The position numbers and the translations under genes were made by a program. This document shows, in pieces, positions 34,275 to 42,188 of a DNA stretch of 64,000 nt. The DNA comes from Rathayibacter sp. VKM Ac-2759 (GTDB lineage: Bacteria; Actinomycetota; Actinomycetes; Actinomycetales; Microbacteriaceae), in contig NZ_CP047176.1 in the NCBI RefSeq assembly GCF_009834225.1, forward strand, positions 2,542,001-2,606,000. Reading direction: 5' to 3'. Numbering within the stretch: the first letter of the stretch is position 1; every line of letters begins with the position of its first letter. The notes under the pieces were generated by a model, which searched no databases, was not told the DNA's origin, and was given only the letters and a program-made list of their open reading frames with translations.

Positions 34275-35149
34275 CGGAAGACCTCTCCGGGGAAGCGGGG
34301 CGAGTAGTGGAGGGTGCCGTCGCTGAGGACGCGGACGAACTCGAAGTCGAAGCGCTCGGCGAGCGTCTCGGGCGGGCAGACGAAGAGGGCGGTGGCGAGG
34401 CCGTCGGCCACGAGGGCGGTGTCGGCGACGGCCCACGTGGCGACGACCGTGTCGACCGGCCGCCCGGTGCGGCCGTCGAGCACGTGGTGCAGGCCCTCGC
34501 CCCAGGTGCGGCGGTTGCCGGCCGAGCCGCAGAGGGCGCGGTCGGCCGGTACTGCGACTCCGATCGCGCGGGCGGGGTCGTAGGGGTGCTCGAGACCGAC
34601 GCGGAGCGACTCGGCTCCACGGGAGCGCAGATCGCCGCTCGCGTCGACGACGGCCCGGTCGATGCCCGCCGACTCCAGCTCGGCGAGCACGAGGTCGACG
34701 AGCTGGCCCTTGCCGGCCGCTCCGACGTCGAGCACGACGCCGGCCTCGGTCACGACGCTCACGCCACCCGCGGCCCTGGCCCCGCTCCAGGAGGGAGCGG
34801 GCTCGGCCGGTCCGCGCGGGACCAGCGAGTAGACCGGGTCGTAGCCGAGCTGCTCGAGCGCGTCACCGACGAACGGAGTGACCGCTCCTCCGCTCAGCGC
34901 GAAGAGCTCGTCGTAGAGGGCGAACAGCGGCTCGGCCTCGGGCGGGAAGAGGTGCTGCCCCGGCTGCGTCCGCAGGGCGGAGGCGGCGGAATCGTCGCGG
35001 AAGCGCGACCAGGTGCGGTCGTAGGCGTCGATCCGCGCGGCCACCTGTGCGCGGGCGGCCTCGTCGAGCGGCTCCTCGGTGTCGATCTGCCAGCGCGTGC
35101 CGATCGCGTCGAAGCGCCACTCGTGCTCGAGTGCGTCAGGCCGCGGCAT
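34271..35149 (-). CDS. apbE: FAD:protein FMN transferase (ApbE)
   Basis: A 292-residue flavin transferase that links FMN from FAD to a Thr or Ser on target proteins. Family motifs: GAAGKGQLVDLV, DASGDLRSRG, HHVLDGRTGRPV, and VADTALVADGLATALFV with the Mg-binding Asp/Thr. No signal peptide or lipobox is evident, so it would act in the cytosol or be exported another way. ATG at 35149 overlaps the FMN-binding lipoprotein gene by 14 bases, and the stop overlaps the reductase start, so the three are coupled. Confidence 0.92.
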   Translation of the reverse strand: MPRPDALEHEWRFDAIGTRWQIDTEEPLDEAARAQVAARIDAYDRTWSRFRDDSAASALRTQPGQHLFPPEAEPLFALYDELFALSGGAVTPFVGDALEQLGYDPVYSLVPRGPAEPAPSWSGARAAGGVSVVTEAGVVLDVGAAGKGQLVDLVLAELESAGIDRAVVDASGDLRSRGAESLRVGLEHPYDPARAIGVAVPADRALCGSAGNRRTWGEGLHHVLDGRTGRPVDTVVATWAVADTALVADGLATALFVCPPETLAERFDFEFVRVLSDGTLHYSPRFPGEVFR

Positions 35150-35651
35150 CGGCCTTGATCGTCTCGACGGCGTCGTTGAAGCCGCCGGAGGTGAGGGAGG
35201 AGCCCGACACCTTCGTGACGTCGAGCTCGTCGAGCGACTTGCCGACGACCTCACCCGCGATGCCGCTCGCGAAGCGCTCCTGGTACTGCTTGCCGGTGGC
35301 GTTCTCGGACTCGGGAGTGACGGTGACGGCCGTGACGACTCCGCCCTCGAGGGTGATCGAGACCCCGACGGACTCGTTGCCGCCGGGCGAGGTGTAGGAG
35401 CCCTCGGCGTCGTAGGTGCCGTCGGCGTACGCGCTGTCGCTCGCGGCGGCAGTGGAGTCGTCGGTCGCGGCAGCGGTGGGCTCGGTCGCGGCGGCCGTCG
35501 ACTCCGAGGTCGCCGCGGGGCTGGTGGTCTCCTCCGCCGTGTCGGTGCCGGCGGTCGCGGTGCTCGAGCAGGCGGCGAGCGCGGCGAGGGTGCCGGCCCC
35601 GGCCAGGAGGGTGAGGGCGTAGCGGACGGGGGTCGTGGTCTTCGCGGTCAT
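35136..35651 (-). CDS. FMN-binding-domain lipoprotein (ApbE substrate)
   Basis: A 171-residue exported lipoprotein: signal peptide with lipobox LAAC (Cys28), a 45-residue Thr/Ala/Ser linker, and an FMN_bind domain from about 77 to 170 (DGTYDAEGSY...). The flavinylation site reads VSGSSLTSGGF (149-158), where the usual motif is SGATxTS; the acceptor position is Ser152 rather than Thr. With ApbE and the NqrB/RnfD-reductase fusion downstream, it is likely an extracytoplasmic FMN electron carrier. Confidence 0.88.
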   Translation of the reverse strand: MTAKTTTPVRYALTLLAGAGTLAALAACSSTATAGTDTAEETTSPAATSESTAAATEPTAAATDDSTAAASDSAYADGTYDAEGSYTSPGGNESVGVSITLEGGVVTAVTVTPESENATGKQYQERFASGIAGEVVGKSLDELDVTKVSGSSLTSGGFNDAVETIKADAAA

Positions 35652-35844
35652 GTCTGTTCTCCTGGGATGGGGGCGGACGCGGCTGTCGATCCCGACGCTA
35701 CGGACGGGACCTTCGAGGTTCCGATGAGGCGGCAGTGCGGCTCCGATGAGCGGAGCCGCCGGGGTGCCGTCTCTCCCTCTGACAACGGGGGCGCTCGACG
35801 AACGGTTCAGTCCCCGACAGAGGTCTCGGCGCTCGAGCGGGTCC

Positions 35845-36690
35845 TCAGCGCAGGAGCCGCGCCACGACGCCCGGCAGGTGCTCGGCGATGTCCAGCGCCG
35901 CGATCGGCCCGCCGCCCGACGCGGCAGCCCCGGCCTCGGCGTGCAGGACGGCCGCCGCGGCGGCGACCGCGGCGAGGTCCTCGTCGGACAGGGCGCGCCC
36001 GTCGCTCTCGGCGTCGGCCGCGCGGCCCGCGAGCAGCGCGCCCAGCACTCCCCCGAGAACGTCGCCGCTGCCCGCGGTGGCGAGCCACGGAGTGGATCCG
36101 CTCACCGCGCAGGCGGCCGACCCCGCGACCACGTGCGTCGTCGAGCCCTTCAGCAGCACGGCGACGCCGAACCGCTCGGATGCGCGCCGCGCCCAGCCGC
36201 CCGGATCGGCCGCGATCCCGCGGCGATCGACCTCCACCCCGGCGCGCGCGAGCATGCCGCTGAGCTCTCCGGCGTGCGGCGTCACGACGACCGGGCCGGC
36301 CGCCTCGCCGACGAGGTCGAGGGCGCCCGCGTCGAGCACCACCGGCACGCCCGAGCGGAGCCGCTCGAGGAGCGCGTCGCGCTCGGCGTCGGAGCGGTCC
36401 GCCGCGTCGGTGCCCGAGCCGATGAGCCACGCCTGCACCCGCCCGGTCGAGGTCACCACCTCGGGCCGCCGCGCGAGCACGAGCGCCGACGGCCTCTCGT
36501 CGCCGAGGTACCGGACCATCCCGAGCCCGGTGCGGACGGCCGACTCCACCCCGAGGACCGCCGCTCCCGGGTACCGCTCGGACCCGGTCGCGATGCCGAG
36601 CACCCCGCGGCTGTACTTGTCGTCGTCGGATCGGGGGGCGCGCACCGCGGCCTTCGCCTCGCGCGGCCCGAACTGCTGGAAGTCGCTCAC
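35845..36690 (-). CDS. nnrD: ADP-dependent NAD(P)H-hydrate dehydratase
   Basis: A 281-residue ribokinase-fold enzyme that repairs hydrated NAD(P)H using ADP or ATP. KYSRGVLGIATGS is the first nucleotide segment, TPHAGELSGML the central motif, and TAGSGDVLGGVLGALLA holds the catalytic Asp (GSGD). It lacks the N-terminal epimerase (NnrE) domain that is often fused, and no separate epimerase is seen here. The start at 36690 has no strong ribosome site. The tandem repeats lie just upstream. Confidence 0.92.
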   Translation of the reverse strand: MSDFQQFGPREAKAAVRAPRSDDDKYSRGVLGIATGSERYPGAAVLGVESAVRTGLGMVRYLGDERPSALVLARRPEVVTSTGRVQAWLIGSGTDAADRSDAERDALLERLRSGVPVVLDAGALDLVGEAAGPVVVTPHAGELSGMLARAGVEVDRRGIAADPGGWARRASERFGVAVLLKGSTTHVVAGSAACAVSGSTPWLATAGSGDVLGGVLGALLAGRAADAESDGRALSDEDLAAVAAAAAVLHAEAGAAASGGGPIAALDIAEHLPGVVARLLR

Positions 36691-36738
36691 CCGGTCAGCC
36701 TAGGTCCGCCCCCTCCCCGACCCGAGAGCGCGTCGCGG

Positions 36739-36810
36739 CGGTATCAGCCGCAAGGCGGACGAGGAAGCGATACCGGCGCCACCGCGCCCGACGACAACGC
36801 CGCGGATGGC
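36739..36810 (+). repeat. intergenic tandem element, unit 1
   Basis: CGGTATC, then GCAAGGCGGACGAGGAAGC (36750 onward) and GATACC, followed by CGCCCGACGACAACGCCGCG. The GGTATC and GATACC arms are inverted and can pair. The core recurs 99 bases downstream. Confidence 0.8.
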
Positions 36811-36848
36811 ACCACCACGAGCCGACGCGGGGCGGGGAGGTGGTGATC

Positions 36849-36909
36849 GCAAGGCGGACGAGGAAGCGATACCGGCGGTATCGCGCCCGAGGACAACGCC
36901 GCGGATGGC
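36849..36909 (+). repeat. intergenic tandem element, unit 2
   Basis: Repeats the 61-bp core of unit 1 with few changes. Here GATACC-GGC-GGTATC (36868-36882) forms a compact palindrome. It lies between the CNNM gene stop and nnrD, so it may end the CNNM transcript. Confidence 0.8.
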
Positions 36910-36926
36910 CCCGCCGCGGCGCGCTC

Positions 36927-37973
36927 TCAGCGGCGGGTGGCGTCGTCGACTTCGCCGACCAACTCCTCGATGATGTCCTCGAGGAACAGCACTCCCGTGG
37001 CTCGGCCGTTCTCGTCGAAGGCGCGGGCGAGGTGGGCGCCGGTGCGGCGCATGATCGCGAGGGCGTCCTCGAGGTCGGTGGCCTCGAAGATCGAGGCGAG
37101 CTGGCGGATCCGCTTCGCCGGGATGGGGAGGCGGAACTTGGGCCCCTCGGTGTCGCCGTCGAGGTCGAGGACGTCCTTGAGGTGGATGTACCCCTCGGGC
37201 GCTCCGTCCTCGCCGAGGACGACGTAGCGCGAGAAGCCGTGCTTGGCGACGGCGCGCTCGACGTCGGCGGGGCTGGCGCCGGCGGGGAGGCTGACGATGC
37301 CGTCGAGTGGGAGGGCGACGTCGTGCACCTTCTTCTCGGTGAACTCGAACGCGGCGAGGAGCGTGCCGGTCGAGTCGCGCAGCGTTCCCTCGCGGGTCGA
37401 CTGGTCGACGATCGTCTGCACCTCTTCGAGCGTGAAGGTGCTGTTCGCCTCGTCCTTCGGCTCGACGCGGAACAGGCGAAGCACGCCGTTCGAGATCGCG
37501 TTGAGCGCGACGATGATCGGGCGGAGCACCCGGGCGATCGCGACCAGCGGAGGTGCGAGCAGCAGGACGGCCTTGTCGGGCATCGAGAACGAGATGTTCT
37601 TGGGCACCATCTCGCCGAGCACGACGTGCAGGAACGACACGATCAGCAGCGTGATCACGAAGGCCGCGGTGCCCGAGAACTCGTCGGGGATGCCCACGGC
37701 GTGCAGGGGGACCTCGAGCAGGTGGTGGATCGCGGGTTCGCTGACGTTCAGGATCAGCAGCGAGCAGACGGTGATGCCGAGCTGCGTCGTCGCCAGCATC
37801 AGGGTGGCGTGCTCCATCGCGGCGAGCGCGGTGATCGCGCTGCGGCGTCCGCTCTCGGCGAGGGGCTCGATCTGGGAGCGGCGCGCCGAGATGACGGCGA
37901 ACTCCGCTCCGACGAAGAAGGCGTTCGCGGCGAGCAGCACCACGAGCCAGGCGATTCCGGCCCAGTCACTCAT
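36927..37973 (-). CDS. CNNM/CorC-type transporter, short form
   Basis: A 348-residue protein with a CNNM membrane domain (three or four helices, residues 1-about 150; FVGAEFAVISARRSQIEPLA and GEMVPKNISFSMPD are hallmark segments) and a CBS pair (about 205-345). The C-terminal CorC/HlyC domain is absent, unlike the upstream paralogue. This family exports or regulates Mg2+ and other divalent ions. Start overlaps the upstream gene end by eight bases; the two may work as a heteromer. Confidence 0.88.
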   Translation of the reverse strand: MSDWAGIAWLVVLLAANAFFVGAEFAVISARRSQIEPLAESGRRSAITALAAMEHATLMLATTQLGITVCSLLILNVSEPAIHHLLEVPLHAVGIPDEFSGTAAFVITLLIVSFLHVVLGEMVPKNISFSMPDKAVLLLAPPLVAIARVLRPIIVALNAISNGVLRLFRVEPKDEANSTFTLEEVQTIVDQSTREGTLRDSTGTLLAAFEFTEKKVHDVALPLDGIVSLPAGASPADVERAVAKHGFSRYVVLGEDGAPEGYIHLKDVLDLDGDTEGPKFRLPIPAKRIRQLASIFEATDLEDALAIMRRTGAHLARAFDENGRATGVLFLEDIIEELVGEVDDATRR

Positions 37974-39351
37974 GGTCGGCCTCCTTGCGTCCTCGGTGCG
38001 GGCGGCCGGCGTCGGCCAGGGGGTCGGGGATCTCGTCCGGTCCGGCCTCGGGGTCGGGGGTGTACCGGATCCGGTCGATGCGGCGGCCGTCGAGGCGCTC
38101 GACGCGGAGGGATCCGCCGTCGACCGCGACCTCGTCGCCCACGGCGGGGAGCCGGCCGAGCTCGCTCATCACGAAGCCGGCGACCGTCTCGTAGGGTCCC
38201 TCCTCCGGGATGTGCACGCCGGCGCGGTCGCGGACCTCGTCGGGTCGGAGCATGCCGGGGAAGGTGGTGGAGCCGGGCAGCTTGACGACGTCGGCGCGCG
38301 AGCGGTCGTGCTCGTCGGCGACCTCGCCCACGAGCTCCTCGACGAGGTCCTCGAGGGTGGCGACGCCCGCGGTGCCGCCGTACTCGTCGACCACGACCGC
38401 GAGCTGGAACCCGCGGCCGCGCAGCTCGGTGAGCAGGACGTCGAGCTTCATCGTCTCGGGCACCCGCAGCGGCTCGGAGCGCAGCGCCGTGACCGGCACC
38501 TCCGAGCGCTTGCCGCGCGGCACGGCGACGGCCTGCTTGACGTGGACGACTCCGACGATGTCGTCGATGTCGTCGTCCGTGATCGGGAAGCGCGAGAGCC
38601 CCGTCGTCCGGGCGAGGTCGAGCACGTCCTGCGCGGTGCTCGCGCGCTCGACGGTCGAGAGCCGCAGGCGCGGCGTCATCACGTCCCCCGCGGTGAGAGC
38701 GGAGAAGCGGAGGGTGCGCCCGAGCAGGTCGGCCGTGTCCTCCTCGAGGAGTCCGGCGCTCGCGGAGTGGCGGACGAGGCTCGAGAGCTCCTCCGCGCTG
38801 CGTGCGCCCGAGAGCTCCTCCTTCGGCTCGATGCCGACGAGGCGCAGGAGGGCGTTGGCGCTGCCGTTGAGCAGCGCGACCGCGGGGCGGAACACCGTGG
38901 TGAACGCGGTCTGCAGCGGCACGACGAGCTTGGCCGTCGCGCGCGGCAGGGCCAGCGCGAAGTTCTTGGGGACGAGCTCGCCGAGGATCATCGACAGCAG
39001 CGTCGCGATGACGATCGCGACGACGGTCATGATCGGCGTGAGCACGTCGTCGGGGAGGCCGAGACCGCTGAACGGCTCGCGGAGCAGCGTCGAGAGCGCC
39101 GGCTCCATCGTGTAGCCGGTGAGCAGCGTCGTCAGCGTGATGCCGAGCTGCGCGCTCGAGAGGTGGGTCGACGTCACGCGCAGGGCGGCGATCGTCATGC
39201 CGAGGCGGGTCTCGCCGCGATCGCGGCGGGCCTCGAGGTCGGCCCGGTCGAGGTTGACGAGCGCGAACTCGCTCGCGACGAACACGCCGGTGCCGAGCGT
39301 CAGGAGGAGCCCGACGCCGAGCAGGAGCCACTCAGAGCCCACGGGGGTCAC
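37966..39351 (-). CDS. CNNM/CorC-type transporter, long form
   Basis: A 461-residue paralogue of the downstream gene: CNNM domain (VASEFALVNLDRADLEARR, GELVPKNFALALPR), CBS pair (about 205-335, ending TLEDLVEELVGEVADE) and a C-terminal CorC/HlyC domain (about 350-440). GTG at 39351 lies in a GGGGGTGACCCCC palindrome, which may hide the start. First gene of the two-gene operon. Confidence 0.88.
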   Translation of the reverse strand: MTPVGSEWLLLGVGLLLTLGTGVFVASEFALVNLDRADLEARRDRGETRLGMTIAALRVTSTHLSSAQLGITLTTLLTGYTMEPALSTLLREPFSGLGLPDDVLTPIMTVVAIVIATLLSMILGELVPKNFALALPRATAKLVVPLQTAFTTVFRPAVALLNGSANALLRLVGIEPKEELSGARSAEELSSLVRHSASAGLLEEDTADLLGRTLRFSALTAGDVMTPRLRLSTVERASTAQDVLDLARTTGLSRFPITDDDIDDIVGVVHVKQAVAVPRGKRSEVPVTALRSEPLRVPETMKLDVLLTELRGRGFQLAVVVDEYGGTAGVATLEDLVEELVGEVADEHDRSRADVVKLPGSTTFPGMLRPDEVRDRAGVHIPEEGPYETVAGFVMSELGRLPAVGDEVAVDGGSLRVERLDGRRIDRIRYTPDPEAGPDEIPDPLADAGRPHRGRKEADHE

Positions 39352-39476
39352 CCCCGCTCACGCAGAGGGGGGTCGAGGCGTGCCGGACGAGCCGGTCCGA
39401 GGGCGGATGGGCAGAAGGGGGGTCGTCCATTGTGGCGTCGAGTCTACCGGTGCGCCGCCCCGCGCTCAGCGCCGGA

Positions 39477-40484
39477 TCAGAGCCATTTCTTGCGCTTGAA
39501 CACGGCGTAGAGCACGAAGCCGAAGACGAGCATCAGCCCGATCGCCCAGGGGTAGCCGAGCCGCCAGTGCAGCTCGGGCATCTCGTCGAAGTTCATCCCG
39601 TAGATGCCCGCGACCAGCGTCGGCGCGAAGAGGATCGCCGCCCACGACGAGATCTTGCGCACCACGTCGTTCTGGGCGAGGCCCGTCTCGGTCTGCCGGC
39701 GCGAGACCAGCGTGGAGTGCACGGTGAGCGCCTTGTCGAGGATCGCGCGGAGGGAGTCGACCGCCTCCGTCACCCGGATGGTGTGGTCGAGCACGTCGCG
39801 CAGCGACCGGTGCAGCTCGACGCGCTCGGGGCTCGTCGCCGCCGTCGAGTCGTCGGCCAGCAGATGCAGCAGGGCCGTGAGCGGCTGGACCGACCGCTGG
39901 AAGTGGATGACCTCGCGCGAGAGCCGGTAGATGCGCTCCGAGAGGCCGTCGTCCGACTCCGTGCCGAAGAGCTGGTCCTCGATCTCGTCCACGTCGCCCT
40001 GCACGCCGAGCACCACGGGCGCGTACTCGTCGACGACCTGGTCGAGGATCGCGTAGAGCACCGCCTCCGGGCCGCGGCCGAGGAGCGCCGGGTCCTCCTC
40101 GAGGCGGCGCCGCACCCTCGCCAGGTCGGGCGAGTCGGCGTGCCGGATGGTGACGACGAAGTCGGGTCCCACGAACACGTGCAGCTCGCCGAACACCACC
40201 GCTTCGGCCGCGTCGACGTAGCGGGCCGGGCGCAGCACCACGAACAGCCCGTCGTCGTAGCGCTCGAGCTTCGCGCGCTGGTGCCCGCTCAACGCGTCCT
40301 CGACGGCCAGCGGATGCAGACCGAACTCCTCGGCGACCGCCTCGACCTCCTCGCGGCTCGGGCGGTAGAGCCCGATCCACGCCATCCCGCGCTCCTCGCG
40401 CATCAGCTCGAAGGTGTCCTCGAGCGAATCCGGGTTGCGGATGCGGTGGCCGCCGACGTACACGGCGTTGTCGACGATGGTCAT
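39477..40484 (-). CDS. corA: CorA family magnesium/cobalt transporter
   Basis: A 335-residue CorA: soluble alpha/beta N-terminal domain, long stalk helix (LFGTESDDGLSERIYRLSRE onward), and two C-terminal helices with the pore-mouth YGMNF motif (about 305) and a basic tail KRKKWL. The pentameric channel imports Mg2+. Adjacent to two CNNM genes, it forms a divalent-ion cluster, though separate promoters are likely (125-bp gap). Confidence 0.93.
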   Translation of the reverse strand: MTIVDNAVYVGGHRIRNPDSLEDTFELMREERGMAWIGLYRPSREEVEAVAEEFGLHPLAVEDALSGHQRAKLERYDDGLFVVLRPARYVDAAEAVVFGELHVFVGPDFVVTIRHADSPDLARVRRRLEEDPALLGRGPEAVLYAILDQVVDEYAPVVLGVQGDVDEIEDQLFGTESDDGLSERIYRLSREVIHFQRSVQPLTALLHLLADDSTAATSPERVELHRSLRDVLDHTIRVTEAVDSLRAILDKALTVHSTLVSRRQTETGLAQNDVVRKISSWAAILFAPTLVAGIYGMNFDEMPELHWRLGYPWAIGLMLVFGFVLYAVFKRKKWL

Positions 40485-40512
40485 GCGCTCGGTTCTAGCA
40501 CGCGGCGGCCGC

Positions 40513-41952
40513 TCACCAGCTGACCGGCAGCGCCTTGCCCTCCTCGTAGCCGGCGGCCGACTGGAGGCCCACCAGCGCGCGCTCGTGGAAGTCGGCGACG
40601 CTGCGCGCGCCGGCGTAGGTGAAGGAGGAGCGCACCCCGGAGGTGATCATGTCGAGCAGGTCCTCGATCGAGGGGCGGAGCGGGTCGAGGTAGATGGTCG
40701 ACGACGAGATGCCCTCGGCGAAGAGGCGCTTGCGGGCGAGCTCGTAGGCGTCGAGGCGGTCGAAGCGCTCCTGGACCGCCTTGGCGGACGCCATCCCCCA
40801 GCTCTCCTTGTAGACCCGGCCGGCCGCGTCGCTCCGCAGGTCGCCGGGCGCCTCGATGGTGCCGGCGAACCAGGAGCCGATCATCACCGAGGAGGCCCCG
40901 GCCGCCAGTGCCAGCGCCACGTCGCGCGGGTAGCGCACCCCGCCGTCGGCCCAGACGTGCGCACCGAGCTCGCGGGCGCGCTCGGCCGTCTCGAGCACCG
41001 CCGAGAACTGCGGGCGCCCGACGGCGGTCATCATGCGGGTCGTGCACATCGCGCCCGGTCCCACTCCGACCTTGAGGATGTCGGCGCCCGCGGTGACGAG
41101 GTCGTGCACGGCCTCGGCCGTCACGATGTTGCCCGCGGCGATCGGCACCCCGAGATCGAGGGCCGAGACGGTGCGCAGCGCGCGGAGCATCCCCTCCTGG
41201 TGGCCGTGCGCGGTGTCGAGCACGAGCACGTCGACCCCGGCCTCGACGAGCGCCCTGGCCTTGGCCCCGACATCGCCGTTGATGCCGACGGCGGCGGCGA
41301 CGCGGAGGCGGCCGTCGGCGTCGAGCGAGGGGTCGTAGAGGGTGGAGCGCAGCGCGCCCGTGCGCGAGAGGGTGCCGACCAGCGCGCCGTGGTGCAGCAC
41401 CGGGGCGAAGTCGAGATCGGCCGCGGTCATCAGGTCGAAGGCGGCGCGGCCGGTCGGCACGTCGTCGGCGTCGATCGCGGGAGCGGCGCCGTGCACGAGG
41501 TCGCCGAGGACCGCGTCGGGCAGCGCCGTGGCGAGGCGCGAGGCCGGGACGCAGCCGAGGATCGCGCCGTCCGCCTCCTGCACGACGAAGCCGTGGCCGG
41601 CCACCGCGGGCAGAATCGCGAGCGCCTCCTCCACGGTCGTCCCCGGAGCCGCGGTGAGAGCGCCGGAGAAGGCGACCGGCTGCTCCTTGACCCAGCGGAT
41701 CGCGGCGTCGAGCGCCTGCAGAGGCATGTCCTGCGGCAGCACGCCGAGGCCGCCGCGGCGCGCCAGAGCGGCGGCGAGCCGGGGCCCCGTGACCGAGTTC
41801 ATGTTCGACGAGACGATCGGGATCGTCGCGCCTGTGCCGTCTCCGGGGGCCAGCGACACGTCGAGCCTGCTGGTGACCGAGGACCGTCCGGGGACGAGGA
41901 AGACGTCGGAGTAGGTGAGGTCGCCCGAGGGCGTCCCGCCGTAGAAGCGCAT
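40513..41952 (-). CDS. guaB1: GuaB1-type GMP reductase with CBS pair
   Basis: A 479-residue member of the IMP dehydrogenase/GMP reductase family: TIM barrel with a CBS pair inserted (about 95-205), catalytic loop GVGPGAMCTTRMMT (Cys303), flavour SNMNSVTG near residue 49. Mycobacterial GuaB1 proteins of this form act as GMP reductases, not IMP dehydrogenases, returning GMP to IMP with NADPH, with the CBS pair as a nucleotide sensor. I follow that assignment: the protein lacks the R-Y-x-G flap of true IMPDH, and YEEGKALPVSW is at the C-terminus. ATG at 41952. Confidence 0.85.
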   Translation of the reverse strand: MRFYGGTPSGDLTYSDVFLVPGRSSVTSRLDVSLAPGDGTGATIPIVSSNMNSVTGPRLAAALARRGGLGVLPQDMPLQALDAAIRWVKEQPVAFSGALTAAPGTTVEEALAILPAVAGHGFVVQEADGAILGCVPASRLATALPDAVLGDLVHGAAPAIDADDVPTGRAAFDLMTAADLDFAPVLHHGALVGTLSRTGALRSTLYDPSLDADGRLRVAAAVGINGDVGAKARALVEAGVDVLVLDTAHGHQEGMLRALRTVSALDLGVPIAAGNIVTAEAVHDLVTAGADILKVGVGPGAMCTTRMMTAVGRPQFSAVLETAERARELGAHVWADGGVRYPRDVALALAAGASSVMIGSWFAGTIEAPGDLRSDAAGRVYKESWGMASAKAVQERFDRLDAYELARKRLFAEGISSSTIYLDPLRPSIEDLLDMITSGVRSSFTYAGARSVADFHERALVGLQSAAGYEEGKALPVSW

Positions 41953-42188
41953 GCCACAGACGCTACTCCGACCCGCGCGCGGGGGCCGTCGCACCCGGGA
42001 TCCGGGCTAGGCTTGACGACCGGGACGGGACCAGGCGACGGCGCCGATCCAGGCGGACGAGGACGACCTCCTCCCCGCAGGGAATCCGGCGTCGAGGGAT
42101 GCGGCGGGCCCGTCCGGATGACCGAGAGCGCGTCAGTGCGGATCGAGCACTGGGCGGACGAATCAACGGAGAGAGTGGGCGATCGGCT

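Noticed and set aside
36739..36909. Insertion-sequence remnant
   Set aside because: No transposase fragment or target duplication; only a repeated 61-bp core.
40513..41952. IMP dehydrogenase GuaB
   Set aside because: The CBS-containing GuaB1 form with this C-terminus acts as GMP reductase in mycobacteria; kept as an alternative only.
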